A DNA stretch of 64,000 nt from Anagrus nilaparvatae (lineage: Eukaryota > Arthropoda > Insecta > Hymenoptera > Mymaridae), in assembly GCA_022575985.1 (NCBI GenBank), contig JAKSXM010000231.1, forward strand, positions 27,132,501 to 27,196,500, given 5' to 3'. Below the pieces are notes generated by a model. It saw only the letters and a program-made list of their open reading frames with translations, made no database searches and had not been told where the DNA came from. The translations under genes and the position numbers were made by a program. Positions within the stretch are counted from its first letter, which is position 1. Each line of letters begins with the position of its first letter. Positions 1-11,640 of the stretch are shown here, in pieces.

Positions 1-110
1 AAATATGGGGTTCGACTTTTGCATGCTGTCTGCACTCGCTCGCTACGCTCCCTCGTGCATACAACTGCATGCAAAGCCAAAACCAATATTTTATCCCTTG
101 TTTAATAAAT
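1..110. repeat. GC-richer palindromic repeat fragment
   Basis: The first ~70 bases contain GCATGC at both ends of a hairpin-like stretch around CACTCGCTCGCTACGCTCC, a composition very unlike the A/T-rich flanks. Such GCTCGCT-type cores are common in short insect transposable-element derivatives. The left end lies outside the window, so the element cannot be bounded or assigned to a family. Confidence 0.3.
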
Positions 111-250
111 AGCTATTTGAGCTAATTTACCAAACTAGGAAAAATTATAAATATATCTGCCAAAAATTAAGGTTTTGACTTAAAAAGTTAAAAGTTGTAA
201 AGAGTACTTATTTTTAATTGTACTTCCGGAGAAAAATATGTACATTCACA

Positions 251-620
251 TACAGCACAAAACGTTTCTTGAAGTTTCTAAAATGCAAACACAAACGTTT
301 ATAGAACGTTTCCAAAACGTTTTAGGAACGTTTTTTAGATCTACTTTTTCTTGAAAGCTATAAACGTTTCAAAAACGTTTTAAAGACGTTTACATTTAAT
401 TTTTTTTCACATTTTTTTTTATACATAATCACTTAGCAAAAAAAAAATTTGTTTCTTGGACCAAAAAATCTTTTTTTTCAGAAACGTACCTAAAACTTTT
501 AGCTGTCAAAAAGAAGCGGACCTAAAAAACGTTTTTTAAACGTTTTGAAAATGTTCTATAAACGTTTCTGTTTGCATTTTAGTTTACATTAGAAACGTTT
601 CAGAAACGTTTTGTGCTGTA
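251..620. mobile_element. Tc1/mariner-like MITE with CAG...CTG ends
   Basis: The segment starts TACAGCACAAAACGTTTC and ends with the inverse, GAAACGTTTTGTGCTGTA; the inverted repeats extend inward to an AAATGCAAAC / GTTTGCATTT pair. Reading the outer TA on each side as the target duplication leaves CAG...CTG termini, as in Tc1/mariner-type elements. The interior has more than ten copies of the self-complementary word AAACGTTT or close variants. There is no coding capacity, so it is non-autonomous. It lies downstream of the minus-strand THAP exon, probably within that gene's first intron. Confidence 0.7.
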
Positions 621-786
621 TTTGTTATGAATTATTTTTCAATTTACAGCAATTTAAAAAAGTATCCAAGTACTCTCCGTGTTACCTTACAATGCAATTG
701 AATTCTGTATACTAGATTTTATGCAGTGATTTTATTGCCCAGGATCCTTGCTTTTTTTATATTTATAAAATTTTTTATATACTAAC

Positions 787-1066
787 CTGGTAGAACATAA
801 TCCTCTTTTTTAAAATGTAAAGAACAAATGTACATTGGTCCTTTTCTATTAAGTTCATTTTGGATATTTAAAGTTCTCATCCATTCTGTGCCTTTGTCGA
901 TTGTTTCAAAATCATTTTTAGAGTTTATTATTTTTAAGGTTTCATTACCAATTTTCGGAACGCGATGAAATCGAAGTCGAGTATCAACTTGATTATTTGA
1001 GTTACATCCTGGAACTTTACACTTTATTTTTTGTTTTTCAGGTTTGTCTCTTGGTGAAAAATACAT
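787..1066 (-). CDS. THAP-type zinc-finger protein, first coding exon (partial gene)
   Basis: The reading frame starts at ATG (1064-1066) and encodes 93 residues before a splice donor, CCAG|GTTAGT, with the exon ending at 787 in phase 1; the nominal stop at 782 lies in the intron. The translation carries a C2CH THAP signature: Cys16-x4-Cys21 in KCKVPGC, the F/R-rich RLRFHRVPK segment, the invariant Trp62 in TEWMRTL, and Cys81-x2-His84 in CSLHF. The spacing between Cys21 and Cys81 (59 residues) is longer than usual, owing to a Lys/Asn-rich insertion around residues 39-60. THAP domains are zinc-dependent DNA-binding modules related to P-element transposase. The C-terminal AVPTIF-type box and the rest of the protein must lie in further exons; none is visible before position 1. 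The gene could be a host factor or a transposon-derived gene. Confidence 0.75.
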
Positions 1067-3219
1067 ACTTAAATAATATTCGTTTATTATAAATTACTTT
1101 AATATTAATAGTTGAGTATAAACAAATGCGCAGTTTTTAATATACGAGTTCAAAACGACTGAAATATTGTGACTATTATTCGCATCTATAAACACATGTT
1201 TTTAATTGAGAAACGAGCGGCCATTTTTTATAATTCAGGTTTTGAGCACGAGTGGTGCTTTTTAGTCTCGAAACGATAGAAGTAGTATAGACTGTGGTAT
1301 ACTATCAGGCGCGCTTTTATTAAACATGTTGCAGGAGTTCACGTGTAAAAGAAATTCTTCTCATATTTATAGATATCTATGTGAAAAATTAAAGCGTAAT
1401 TTGAAATCCAGATTTTACAGAAACTTGGTGAATGCGAGCAATCTGAGTAAATTTAGTGAGCTTGAATGAAATTTTTTTTTTGAGAGATAAACATTTCTAA
1501 GCTGATATTATAATATATCTTACAGTATCAAATAAAGAATAATTTTACTTAATACCCACAATTGAAAATACTAAAATCTGCAAATTCAAAAAAACTCTAT
1601 TTGTTTTATTTTGCATAAGGTTTGGGAAATATAATTGAAAACTTTAAAGATTTCAATATATTCAATCTATATTGAAACGTGAAATTTCACGTTTATAAAA
1701 ATAATTTGGGATAGTTAAAATAAGTAAACAATATTTTTTTAGGCACATCTTTTTAATTAGAATAAAAAAACTCAAAGAGCGAAAATTTCAGGTACCTTTG
1801 AATTTCTCACTTTTTAGCATCATTTTCATTAGATTGTACTGAGATCCCTTAACTAAGGGTCAAATTTTCTAGTGAAAAGTCAATTTAAAAAGGAATCAGA
1901 AGAAATTATTCGATAGAGGGTTTGGGATTGAAACCCCCCAAAAAATTATCTGCAATAATTAATCTATAGAATAGGTCTGGGACGAAATTTCCTTTAAAAA
2001 ATTTCTTAAATTTAAACGTGAATAGACTTAAAAAGGGATTAATAAGAACAAAGCCAGCTGGCTATCTCTAGAGATAAATTATATGCTAAATCAGTATAAT
2101 AATTTAAGGGTCAGTTCGAAAAATAATTTTAAAGAGTGGAGTTCCTTCTGCGAATTAATGAATAAATCAATGGTTGTGCCTCGAAAATTTCAGTGTGATT
2201 TCTTAAATAAATTTTTTTTTCGCGTGCATAAAATAATTTGCATTAAAATTTTTAAATAAAAATAGCGCCATCTTTGAAAAAAATTATCAACTGTAATTGT
2301 GAACAAATTTCAAGAGGTAAATTGTATTTTACCATGTAATAGTATAAGATAAAAAGTCGCTTATTTATCAACATTAAAATCTTTCAAAAATAATTTATTA
2401 TAAAAAATTATTAATTTTTATTTTAATTTGATAATTAGAAAAATATTTTTTCTTTTTTTAAAAAGTTTTAATAATAGATACATATATTTTTTTTTTAAAA
2501 TTTTGCAGGTGAAAATGGAAGTCTAGATAGTATAAAAATGAGCCTCTCTAAGGTGATTTGATTAAAAATTGCTTAAAACTTATGCATTTTTAATTTTCTA
2601 TTAAAACGTAATTGTTGAAGGTAAAAATTGATTTTTTGTCATTGCATAGTACCATTTTTTTCTGAAAAGTTCAATTTTGTCACTATACTCAACTTTACTG
2701 GAAATAAAGGGTGGATACCTGAGGGAAAATAAAATTACAGTGCAATTAAAAAAAAAAAATATAATTTACAAAATTTTAAATTTAGCCACATTTAATTACA
2801 CGTATCTCCACCTACAGCTAAAAAAAGTAACTAAAACTTGCAAATTTCACCGCAAACATATTGCACTGTCTCTATAATCGCAAAATACCCTTTCTATATA
2901 AAAAAGTATCTATCTTTATTTCTCATTTATTAAAATAACATAATTCCATCTTTTTTTATTCCATGATAAAAAAAAGAAACTTTAAGTAAAACATAGAGAA
3001 TAAAAACGGTCAGTCTCAGTACGCTCCATGGAAGCTTATAATATTACAGTGTTTCCCTTCTATAAAACTATCTCTTTTCATAATATACATCCTAAAATAT
3101 ATTCCCCCTTTTTTTATAAAGCATCCCCTATATATTTATAAAAAAAAAAACTTGTCTTTTTTTCATACATTAATCTATCCTCTTTTTTTCCTTCTTCGTT
3201 TTCTACATCATACAATTTC
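1067..3219. other. A/T-rich intergenic DNA, no gene seen
   Basis: This is the upstream side of the minus-strand THAP exon. It contains homopolymer A and T tracts and scattered short frames without a recognisable product. Around 1230-1330 there is a slightly G+C-richer patch (AGCACGAGTGGTGC, GGCGCGC) that could be promoter-proximal for the THAP gene, but no clear core element is visible. Confidence 0.4.
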
Positions 3220-3345
3220 TACTACAACACGGTCCGTCTAAGCGACGTCGACATCGTAGTTGTCAAGTGCCGAAAAAGCCTCTCTGCACTTCTTCGCGCA
3301 CTGCTCCCTTATAAAAAAGTCTAATTTTTTTTTATATGCATTTTC
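3220..3345 (+). promoter_or_regulatory. candidate CpG-containing promoter patch
   Basis: In an otherwise A/T-dominated region, 3228-3310 is enriched in CpG (AACACGGTCCG, GCGACGTCGACATCG, TTCGCGCACTG). A TATA-like CTTATAAAAAAG at 3308-3319 follows, then initiator-like TTCATT (about 3342) and ATCAGTGT (about 3353). This is the strongest promoter-like composition upstream of the plus-strand gene at 32 kb, whose first coding exon begins with a splice acceptor and so needs a distant 5' exon. Assignment to that gene is inference. Confidence 0.3.
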
Positions 3346-3871
3346 ATTTTTTATCAGTGTATTAGTGTTTTAAAAATATTACTGTAAATTCATAATGTGC
3401 AGTGGAAAATAAATTAAAAGTCAATGCCCTTATCGTTAGTGCATATTAGTGGTGTTAATAAATTTATTTACAGTGTTTATTTGTGAATTACAACAACAAA
3501 ATACAGGGGGGTGATTGATAAATAAAAATACAAATAAATATTCTGTTGATAAAAAAAACGTAAATGTAAAAAAAGAAAATTTGTTTGTGTCTGTGTATTA
3601 TTACTTTTTATGTGCGTGCACTTGTGTAATTATAGTCTGGAAAAGTTTATATATATTTTATATGTAAAGTAAAAATAAAAAGAAAAATACATATATAAAA
3701 TGTCATTATTAAGTTTATAAAGTGAAGTAAAATAAAAAAAAAGTTGACTTAAAGGATGAAAATAAAAAAAGAAAAAACAAAATTTTTTTTAGAAGAAAAA
3801 ATATGATTTTACTATAGAAGAAATCTAAAAGAACGCCTTACTATTGTTATTATTATTGGAATGAAAAAAAG
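3346..3871 (+). other. candidate 5' non-coding exon (possible ANKRD50 exon 1)
   Basis: After the promoter-like patch comes about 500 bp with no long frame, ending in a good donor, GAAAAAAAG|GTAATAAC, with GT at 3872-3873. Insect genes often have long 5' non-coding exons of this A-rich type. If it splices to the ANKRD50 coding exon at 31982, directly or through a non-coding exon near 29.6 kb, the first intron spans about 28 kb. RNA evidence would be needed. Confidence 0.25.
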
Positions 3872-6025
3872 GTAATAACACAAGAAAATTTTTTAATAAA
3901 ATCAAAATTACATTAATTTTTTTTAGCTATATTCAGATATCTGTTTTAAATGAAACAATTGAATTTCATTACGAATAAAAAATTGATTGATTTTTAAAGT
4001 ACAATAAAGATAATTTAATTGATACAGAAATTTTAATAAATATAGCAAAAAATGTACCGGAAGTTTGCGCATGTATTAGATTTATATCTAATTTTTGGTT
4101 TTTTATCTCATAGTATTGGTTATTGTTAAATGTGATCTTTTTCTCTTTCCTTTTTTATATTTATTTCGTTGTTTTCGTGGGATGATTTCAGTTTTTTATT
4201 TTTTGTGTCCTCCCTATTTTTATTTGTTCGCACTGTATAATATATATCTTTTTGGAGTTTTATTAAAGAAAATATATATTATACTGATGATGATACATTT
4301 TTTAGCTGAATATGCTCTTTATTATTCTAGATTTTTTTTGAAGAAGAAGAATAAGAGAGAATATGGATATATAAAGCTTTTTTTATAAAAATGTGTATTA
4401 TCTCTTTTTGTAATGTATAAATTTTTTTTTTTGAGAGAGAGAGGATGAGATGAATCATAAAATGTATTGAGTGAGATATGGGTGTATATTAGAATGGTAG
4501 TTGGTTTAGGGGTTATTGTTTAAAGCATATTTACCAAAATTAGAATACATAAAACGAGATTTAAGTACCAACAGTAGAAAATTTTTCATATTGTATAAGC
4601 CCATGCTATAAATTTTTCATAATTAAGAACGTAATTTAGTAGTTACAGCCAGGTTACCCTGTTAAAATAAAAAATAAATTTAAAAAATTCTAAAATAAGT
4701 GTCAGTCTAATATATACATTTTTGATACAAAAACTGAGAAAAATAACAAGAAAAAAAATTAAGGTGTTACAGAGAGAGAGAGAAAAATAATTTTCAATTT
4801 TATATAAAAATTGAAGTATCAAAAAAAAAGTATCATATTTACTTGAGAATTTAATCTGTAATAAATACCTATAAAATAATCCATAAATTATGTTAATTTA
4901 ATAATTTTAAAAAAATAACTTAATCATCATATTCAAATCATAATTAATCTATTTTTTTGTTCATACTTAATTACATTTATTAATATTAATGTTTCTTACA
5001 ATTTATTATTTATGAATAAAGCATGTGTTTCAAGAAAGAAGTTTTTTGTTTTTAATGAATGGATGTATCACTTTTTTTGGGAGAAGTATTTTTTTTAATG
5101 AAAAAACGAGTATTATTCAAAATTAGTATTTCTTAACACTGAATTAATTTATTAGTTTTTGATGTGTACCGAAAGAATAATTTAAAATTCGTGTTTTTCA
5201 GAAAAATTATTTTTTGATATTAATTCAAAATTTATTAAATTTCAAAACTTCCTTTTGCTCTAATCCTCTTGTGCAAACTCATTCTATTTTTCATTTTTAA
5301 ACTGGAATATCTCATATAATCAGTTAAAAAAATCATAAATAAACAAAATTACTAAATTGCTCATTTAATGTGAAAAGCTGCATATATCGAATTATAAATA
5401 ATTTTTCTATACACCTTATTATTTCTTTGCTATAAGCACTAAATTAATAACTGTATAAAAAAATCTATACAATAATAAAAAAACGTATACTGCAACTAAC
5501 TAAAGAATAATTAAAATTTTTTGCAAAGGTCTATTAGTATTATTATTATACTTCTTGATACTAAAAAAAAAATGTTAAAACCATAATATTATAATAAATT
5601 TGATATGCAAAAAAAAAAATTAATTAATATGAAAATATTTATGTATTCATAACCTAATTATAAAAGCACACAAAATTAAATATTGTTTTGTTCTGTTCTT
5701 TTAATAATATTAGCCTGGTATGAAATTTATTGTACTGTGAAAAAGTTTGAAATGTTTAAGTTACTTGGATGTTACGAACAGAGAAACTGAAAATTATCTA
5801 CTATTTGACACTCGGTGGAGGGAAAAGTAGAAAATAATATTTTATCAATATTAGTTTTAAACAAAAGTTTTCAGAGTCTTAGGGAATCAGAGTTTTGGCC
5901 AAAATTCCAGAGACCTAAGATTAGGTAAATCGTGACTTTATTACAAGAGTTATTCGATAACCGTATTTTAAAAATTAAAAATATAAATAAACCTAATTTT
6001 TTAGTTGACCAGAGTTTATGTTACC
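3872..6025. other. A/T-rich DNA without a recognised gene
   Basis: Homopolymer-rich sequence. The 97-residue plus-strand frame at 4095-4388 is composed of Phe, Leu, Tyr and Ile from T-rich sequence and shows no family features. GA-rich microsatellite-like tracts occur at about 4430-4450 and 4770-4785. Confidence 0.4.
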
Positions 6026-6027
6026 TA

Positions 6028-6290
6028 CACTGTTAAAAATTCTGCTGTAAATTTATAAAAAATATAGTTTATTTGCTAAAAACTAATAAACTTTCAGTAA
6101 CAATTGTAAAATAACGAAAAAATATGACCATTTTCGAATCTTTTTTAAAAAGTCACATAAAAAGTTGTAAATCAACAATTTTTTTCGTAAATTTGCGAAA
6201 AGTTTAGTAATTTTACAATTTTTACCGAAAATTTAATAATTTTTAGCAAATAAATTATTGTAAATTTAGAGAATTTCATTTTCAAAAGTG
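6028..6290. repeat. degenerate copy of the CACTGT palindromic MITE family
   Basis: The left end reads TA|CACTGTTAAAAATTCT. The body alternates GTAAATTTATAAAA, AACAATTTTTTTCGTAAA and GAAAATTTAATAATTT motifs, with the inverted-repeat style of the better copies at 14355 and 49351. The right terminus is eroded, so the end is approximate. Confidence 0.45.
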
Positions 6291-7680
6291 AATAATTTGG
6301 ATATTTTAGGACTTTGATCAAAAACCAAATGATTAAAATTTCAAAAACAAAAAATTTTTCAAAATAACGTCCAGTCTAATATACATTAATAAATAGGTAC
6401 TTTTAAATAGATAAAAATCATTTTTTATTTAACATTTTAATATATTTATCAAAGAGTCATCTTTAATTACTTATAAACACACATAAAAACATTACCCTAA
6501 TTAAAACTCCTCAGTTATCTCTAAAAATCCCTTCATTTTTTATATAATGCGAATAAAAATTTTTTCTTTTTTTCTTTCACCTGACGTATATATAAATAAT
6601 TCTTTATTATAAATAAATACCTGTTATGTGTATAGAAAGTATATTTTATAAACTTAAATTCTTTACAAGTTCTTTTTATTTTATTTATCGTTGTCAGCTG
6701 CTATATCTCCCATTATATTATTTATTCAATACTCTGAGTTGACGCCTTTTTTTGCATCCTCTCTTTGATTTCTATTTTTTTTTTTTATAACTTGGAAAAT
6801 ATATTTTAATGTGCATACGTTTAATACAAACACTTTCTGCTACTTAGAGCATGTTTTTTTAAAAAAAATACCACTGACTTTAATTAACGCATGAAAAAAT
6901 CGCAGGGTTTTGTGTTTTATTTTTAAAAATTTCTCATATTAAATAAAATTCTTTTTTTAAAATATTTTTATGATTATTATTATCTGACTTCCGGTATTAT
7001 GTGATAATATAATTTGATGTTAATTAAAAATAAAATTATCGATTTCATTTAATTTACAAATAAAAGGTTTCTCTACTATAAATACACGTATTATATTCTT
7101 TTGTTTATTCATATAGAGCTATTTTTTTCTCATATATCAGTAATTAAAAACAAAAAATGATATCTTTTTTTTGCCTTTTGTCTTCTTTTAGTTGAAGAAG
7201 TCACAACAAGAAATTTTAAATATATATTAACAATATAGTTTTGAATATTGTTCAAAAATAAAGTATTGATTTGAAACCAAATCGGAAATATTTTTTTTAA
7301 TAGATTTCTGGGGTTTGGTTGTTGACAAGAAATAATTATTTATAGTTATAAAAATAATATATGCTATATCTTTGGAAGCAAAATTTAATAAAAATTAATC
7401 AGAGGTGTGGAAGTAATAAAATAGAGTGGTGGAATATGTCCATAATTTAAAAACAATTTGAAACAATTATGAGTCTAAAAATTTTTCGGATTTTTTTCGA
7501 ACCCAGGGTGAATAAAGATCTACTAAGGGTATTTTTGGAATCATCAATCCGAAAAACCGCGCTCTGACTTTTCCTCTCTTCCTAAAATTACCCCCTTGTT
7601 ACATTTTCTTTCAGGAAAATTCCTCTCTAAAACATTTCCCCCTAGAGCTGATTACTGAGTTTTTGTGATTTATATTCTAT
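6291..7680. other. A/T-rich DNA without a recognised gene
   Basis: No convincing coding frame, RNA gene or bounded repeat is seen. At 7480-7570 there is a short segment (CCCAGGGTGAATAAAGATC, AATCATCAATCCGAAA) loosely like dispersed pieces near 16200, 21050, 30440 and 48450, which share wording such as TTTTTGGGTCGCTGA. These may be relics of one old element. Confidence 0.3.
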
Positions 7681-8040
7681 AGTACATTTTTAATCAAGGA
7701 AGCAAAAAAAAAATAATGGTCCAGATCGCATGTGAAATAGTATCTGAGGCAAAGCCCAATTGTATTTAAATTTTTAAAAAGACATGAGATTTAAATATTT
7801 TTCGATGCAATAAAAAAGGCGCCCATAATAAACAACCAATGTTCACCTACCCCCTAATAATGTACTCGTACCTACCAGACCGAAAGAAGTAGAGGGGAGC
7901 ATAGCCCCCCCGTGGGGATCTCATAGCCAGAACCCTGCAGTAAGCAACCAAAATTACACTTACCCCCAAATGACCCCAAACAACCAAATTTCACTTACTT
8001 ATAATTATGAGATACTTACACCTACCCCTAAATTAAGCTA
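7681..8040. repeat. dispersed repeat fragments, including one shared with 59 kb
   Basis: 7681-7760 (GTACATTTTTAATCAAGGAAGC ... GGTCCAGATCGCA ... GAGGCAAAGCC) closely resembles 59038-59120 in the same orientation. The following C-rich stretch, 7850-8035, repeats phrases such as CCAAATTTCACTTAC, TACACTTACCCCC and ACACCTACCCC, so it looks like a degenerate short tandem array. There is no coding potential. Confidence 0.45.
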
Positions 8041-11000
8041 GAATATCTTTGCAGAAATTTATCAAAAGAGGAATTTTAGGAGAAGGGAGAGCTTGGGAAT
8101 TTCTTTGATCACGCGTTTCTTTAAAACTTTTCTTCTCTAATATTTGCGAATAATAGAACTTTTCTGTTCCCAAATTTGAGAATAGAACTTTTCTGCTTAA
8201 TCAGGTAAAATTCAATAGCGTCTTAAAAGTGCGCTAGAATTCAGTAAATAAAATATTTATATTATGCTGATAATTTGACGTAACTATCTCTTTTCAAAGA
8301 AACAAGTAAAACGATAATGATTTAATTTATTTTAGATAATAAATTCTTATGAAAATAAATCAATAACCTTTGGCATTGAAGTTTAAATGATTATATTGAT
8401 AAGAGCTTATCTATTAGAAGTGTTCAACTACTACGTACATGAAAACAAAAAGTTTAAAACTTGTATAGCTTCCTATATCTAATACAGGGGATCAATCGTG
8501 GCTTACACACACATGTACAAAGATTTAAAGATTAAAAACGACTCTTAAATTGTAATTTACAAATTGGTATTACTACTTGCATCAATTAATTTATAAAAAT
8601 ATTTCAGTGTTTCATAACTTATTTCATCATAATCAGGTGTTTGACACCAGCAATTGATAAGACATTTTTTTATCATAAATACTTATGCAAAGTTTGCATA
8701 ATTCCACTTATGATTGTAAAAATCAGCTGAAGATTATTTAATGTACTTAATTTTTATTTTTCATAAAACATGATTTATATTTTCCTATTATAATACAGAA
8801 AATTTAGAGAAAAACAAAATTTATTTTATATGGAAAATTTATATATATTAATAGTTTTTGGCTTCTATCCAATTTTGATGTAACTTTTAGTTCTTTAAAT
8901 AATATTTCTATTATTTTTTAAAAATTTATTACAAAATTTAAATAAATTAATGAAAGAAATTACTTAAATATTTTATTAAACTTACTTAATGGTTATAATG
9001 GGTTTATTCACAGAATTACTTAATTAGCATACTACTAATTATTTTTATTACAGATTAAACTTACAAAAACAGCCAAATTCGAATAAATAAAATTTTTAAA
9101 AAGTACAATTTATACTTTTTTCGCACGTAAATACAAATAAAAATTTTTTTCTAAATCTCAATAAATACTTACTTGACGTTTGAATCGTTTATATCATTTT
9201 TTATCTTTTTTTTTAAGATCTAAGTATTACATGTTTGTGTGTATTTTATATAAGCTCTTTATGTACCTATAAGGAAAAAAAAAATACGTGCGCGCCTCGT
9301 ATTACTAAACTACCCTGCATTAGATCGATATTTTACTTTTATTTTTATAGTACAGTACGTAAGTTTTATGTACCCCAATAATGCATTAGACAAATTTTTA
9401 TTATTATTATTTTTTGCCTTGTATTTGATATAACCTAATTAGAGAGGTTTTAAAAATGCTAATTTATGTGTGTGTATATATGGGCTTTTCTTTGTTAAAT
9501 TGGTGAGCTCGTTCGGTGAAAATTGAGAGGCTGATTTGAAAAGGTTTTTCGGTTTCGCTTTTGTACTTTGGGTGATGGTTTTTGAATTTTAAATTGCTTT
9601 AACCTAATTTTTCTTTTTATTATGTGATAGCTTCCTCTAGACAGACAATGACTTTGACATGGATTATTTAAATGAATGATTTTTATTATTTTAATATGAG
9701 TGACGTAATTTACTAGAGCGAATGTAATAATTTATATTTTTTTCAATAGGGAAAAGGAAAATTTGTATAAATTCGGTAACATAAGTTGGAGTGAGATTTA
9801 GTTAGAAAAAAATAAAGAAACTCTTGAACATACTGATGGATTTGAAAATTTTTGCATCCATTTTCTAGGTTGATACTTCCTTGTACCAAGGGATTCAGTT
9901 ATTTAACAAGTTGCGACTTAGTTTGCAAAAAATAGTGAAAGGCTTGTATCTCTTCAACTAATCAATGGATTTTGAAATTTCTGGGCTCATTTTAAAAATT
10001 GGTTGAAGGAAGTTTATTGTGTCAAACTACTTAACAGGGTGGTTGTTCTCTTATACTCTTTAAAAAAATTCAAGCACTTTATTAAATATTTGGGGCTCTA
10101 AAATTAAAAAGTCGGCTCTATGTTAATAAAAAGTATAAAAATAAGCTCATCTGTATAGAATTGGATATTGCTAAACGAAATTTCAAACAAATTCAAAGTT
10201 AAGGGGGTAACTAAATTAACAAAGAACGTTTCATATACCACTATGTTAGTTTTTTTATTGCACAAAAAAAATATATACGAAATAAAGATTTTATCTTTTT
10301 TAAGACTTCAATAGAGAAAAAAAATTTTTTGGATAGATAAAAATGAGAACAGAGGCATTGTGAGAATCCGGCATTGTACAACTAAAAAAGCATGTATTAA
10401 ACGCACTTAAATTTAGATTGTAATCTATAAATGAGAAAATTCAGAGAGGATGTTCTTTTTTTTGGTCACATAAAAATAAGATTATTTTGTTTTTTCTGGT
10501 CATTATTCGAAAGATTATTTTCATAATTTAAGATTTTTTTGACTATGCAATAATCTATTTGTCACGTAGCACATAAAGTAAAGAAAAATTTAATAACGTT
10601 TGTTTTGTAAATGTAATAAAAAAATAAAATTTTATTTTGTTATAAATTTATATTAAAAAACAACAAAAAGGATAATCTTATATATATTTTTTTATATTCA
10701 AACGGTACTTTTAAGTTTGTAAAATAAAATAAAAGTTTTTACGAGCTTTTTTTTTCGTTTTTGAACTTTAAAAAAAGAAAACTTTCTATGAACATTTTTT
10801 TTACTTTGTTTTAAAGTTTGATAATTGTAATTTAAAAATATTTCTTTAGTTTCTTTTTTTCTTATAATTTTTATTTAACTTTTTTAAATTGTTTATTTTA
10901 AGTAGTACAATAAAAAATTATTTTAAGCATTGATGAATAAATAAAGAAGGATATTTTGCAAAAAAAATGGTTCATTTTGCTTATGAGCTACAGCCAGAAA

Positions 11001-11125
11001 TGGGCAAATGGTTTTAAAAAATACCCTGTCAACTAACTGGCACTAAGGTTCCTCAAACAATGGGCTATGCCACTGATATCACCGATTACAACCATGCAAT
11101 CATACATACACTTCCCTCTTAATTC
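8041..11125. other. A/T-rich DNA without a recognised gene
   Basis: Long A and T tracts with no frame that resembles a protein. A slightly more mixed stretch near 10980-11110 (CAGCCAGAAATGGGC, CACTGATATCACCG) directly precedes the repeat at 11126 and may belong to it. Confidence 0.3.
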
Positions 11126-11502
11126 CATAATAGCTGTGAAATGTAACCGGTTACAATGTTTTCAGATATTAGTACTTTCATGGAATTAAATGAGGCATTA
11201 CACCCAAAAAAAAAAAAATATTTCAGGTTTTTTAATTTTTTTGTTTTTTTAATTTTGAGAAAGAATTTTTGAAAACATTTGGTATCAGAACCAAAAAATG
11301 ACTATAAACAAACTTTCTAAAACTAGTACTTTCTCAGAAATAAATTAGATACCACGTCCAAAAATAAAAAAATAAGTTGGTGTTTTTTATATTATTTCTG
11401 AAAAAAATTTTGGGAAAAAAAATGTTCAAAAAATTAAGTATCAGATTCGAGATATAGAGTAAAAACCATACTTTCCAATATAAGGTTGGGAAATTTCACC
11501 GG

Positions 11503-11537
<35 letters not shown>

Positions 11538-11640
11538 TACATACTTTTTTTAAAAACCGGTTTTTTAGCTTCCTGGGGTCTCAAAACGTGCTTATATGCC
11601 AAAAAATCAAAAATCGAAATTTGCTGCAAAATTGTTGCAT
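11126..11640. repeat. dispersed composite repeat with internal tandem units and a CA microsatellite
   Basis: Internal units of about 130-150 bp each contain an AGTACTTTC...GGAATTAAATGAG-like phrase (about 11170, 11320) and GGTATCAGA/AAGTATCAGA (about 11280, 11440). An (AC)n tract runs over 11504-11532, followed by AAAACCGGTTTTTTAGC and GTGCTTATATGCCAAAAAA. A copy in the opposite orientation occupies roughly 51760-52660: it has the inverse CATATAAGCACGTTATGAG, a (GT)n tract and the inverse tandem units. The short frames over the CA tract are artefacts. Confidence 0.6.

Noticed and set aside
4095..4388. 97-residue plus-strand frame, possible small membrane protein
   Set aside because: Composed of T-rich codons in an A/T tract with no conserved motif or gene context.
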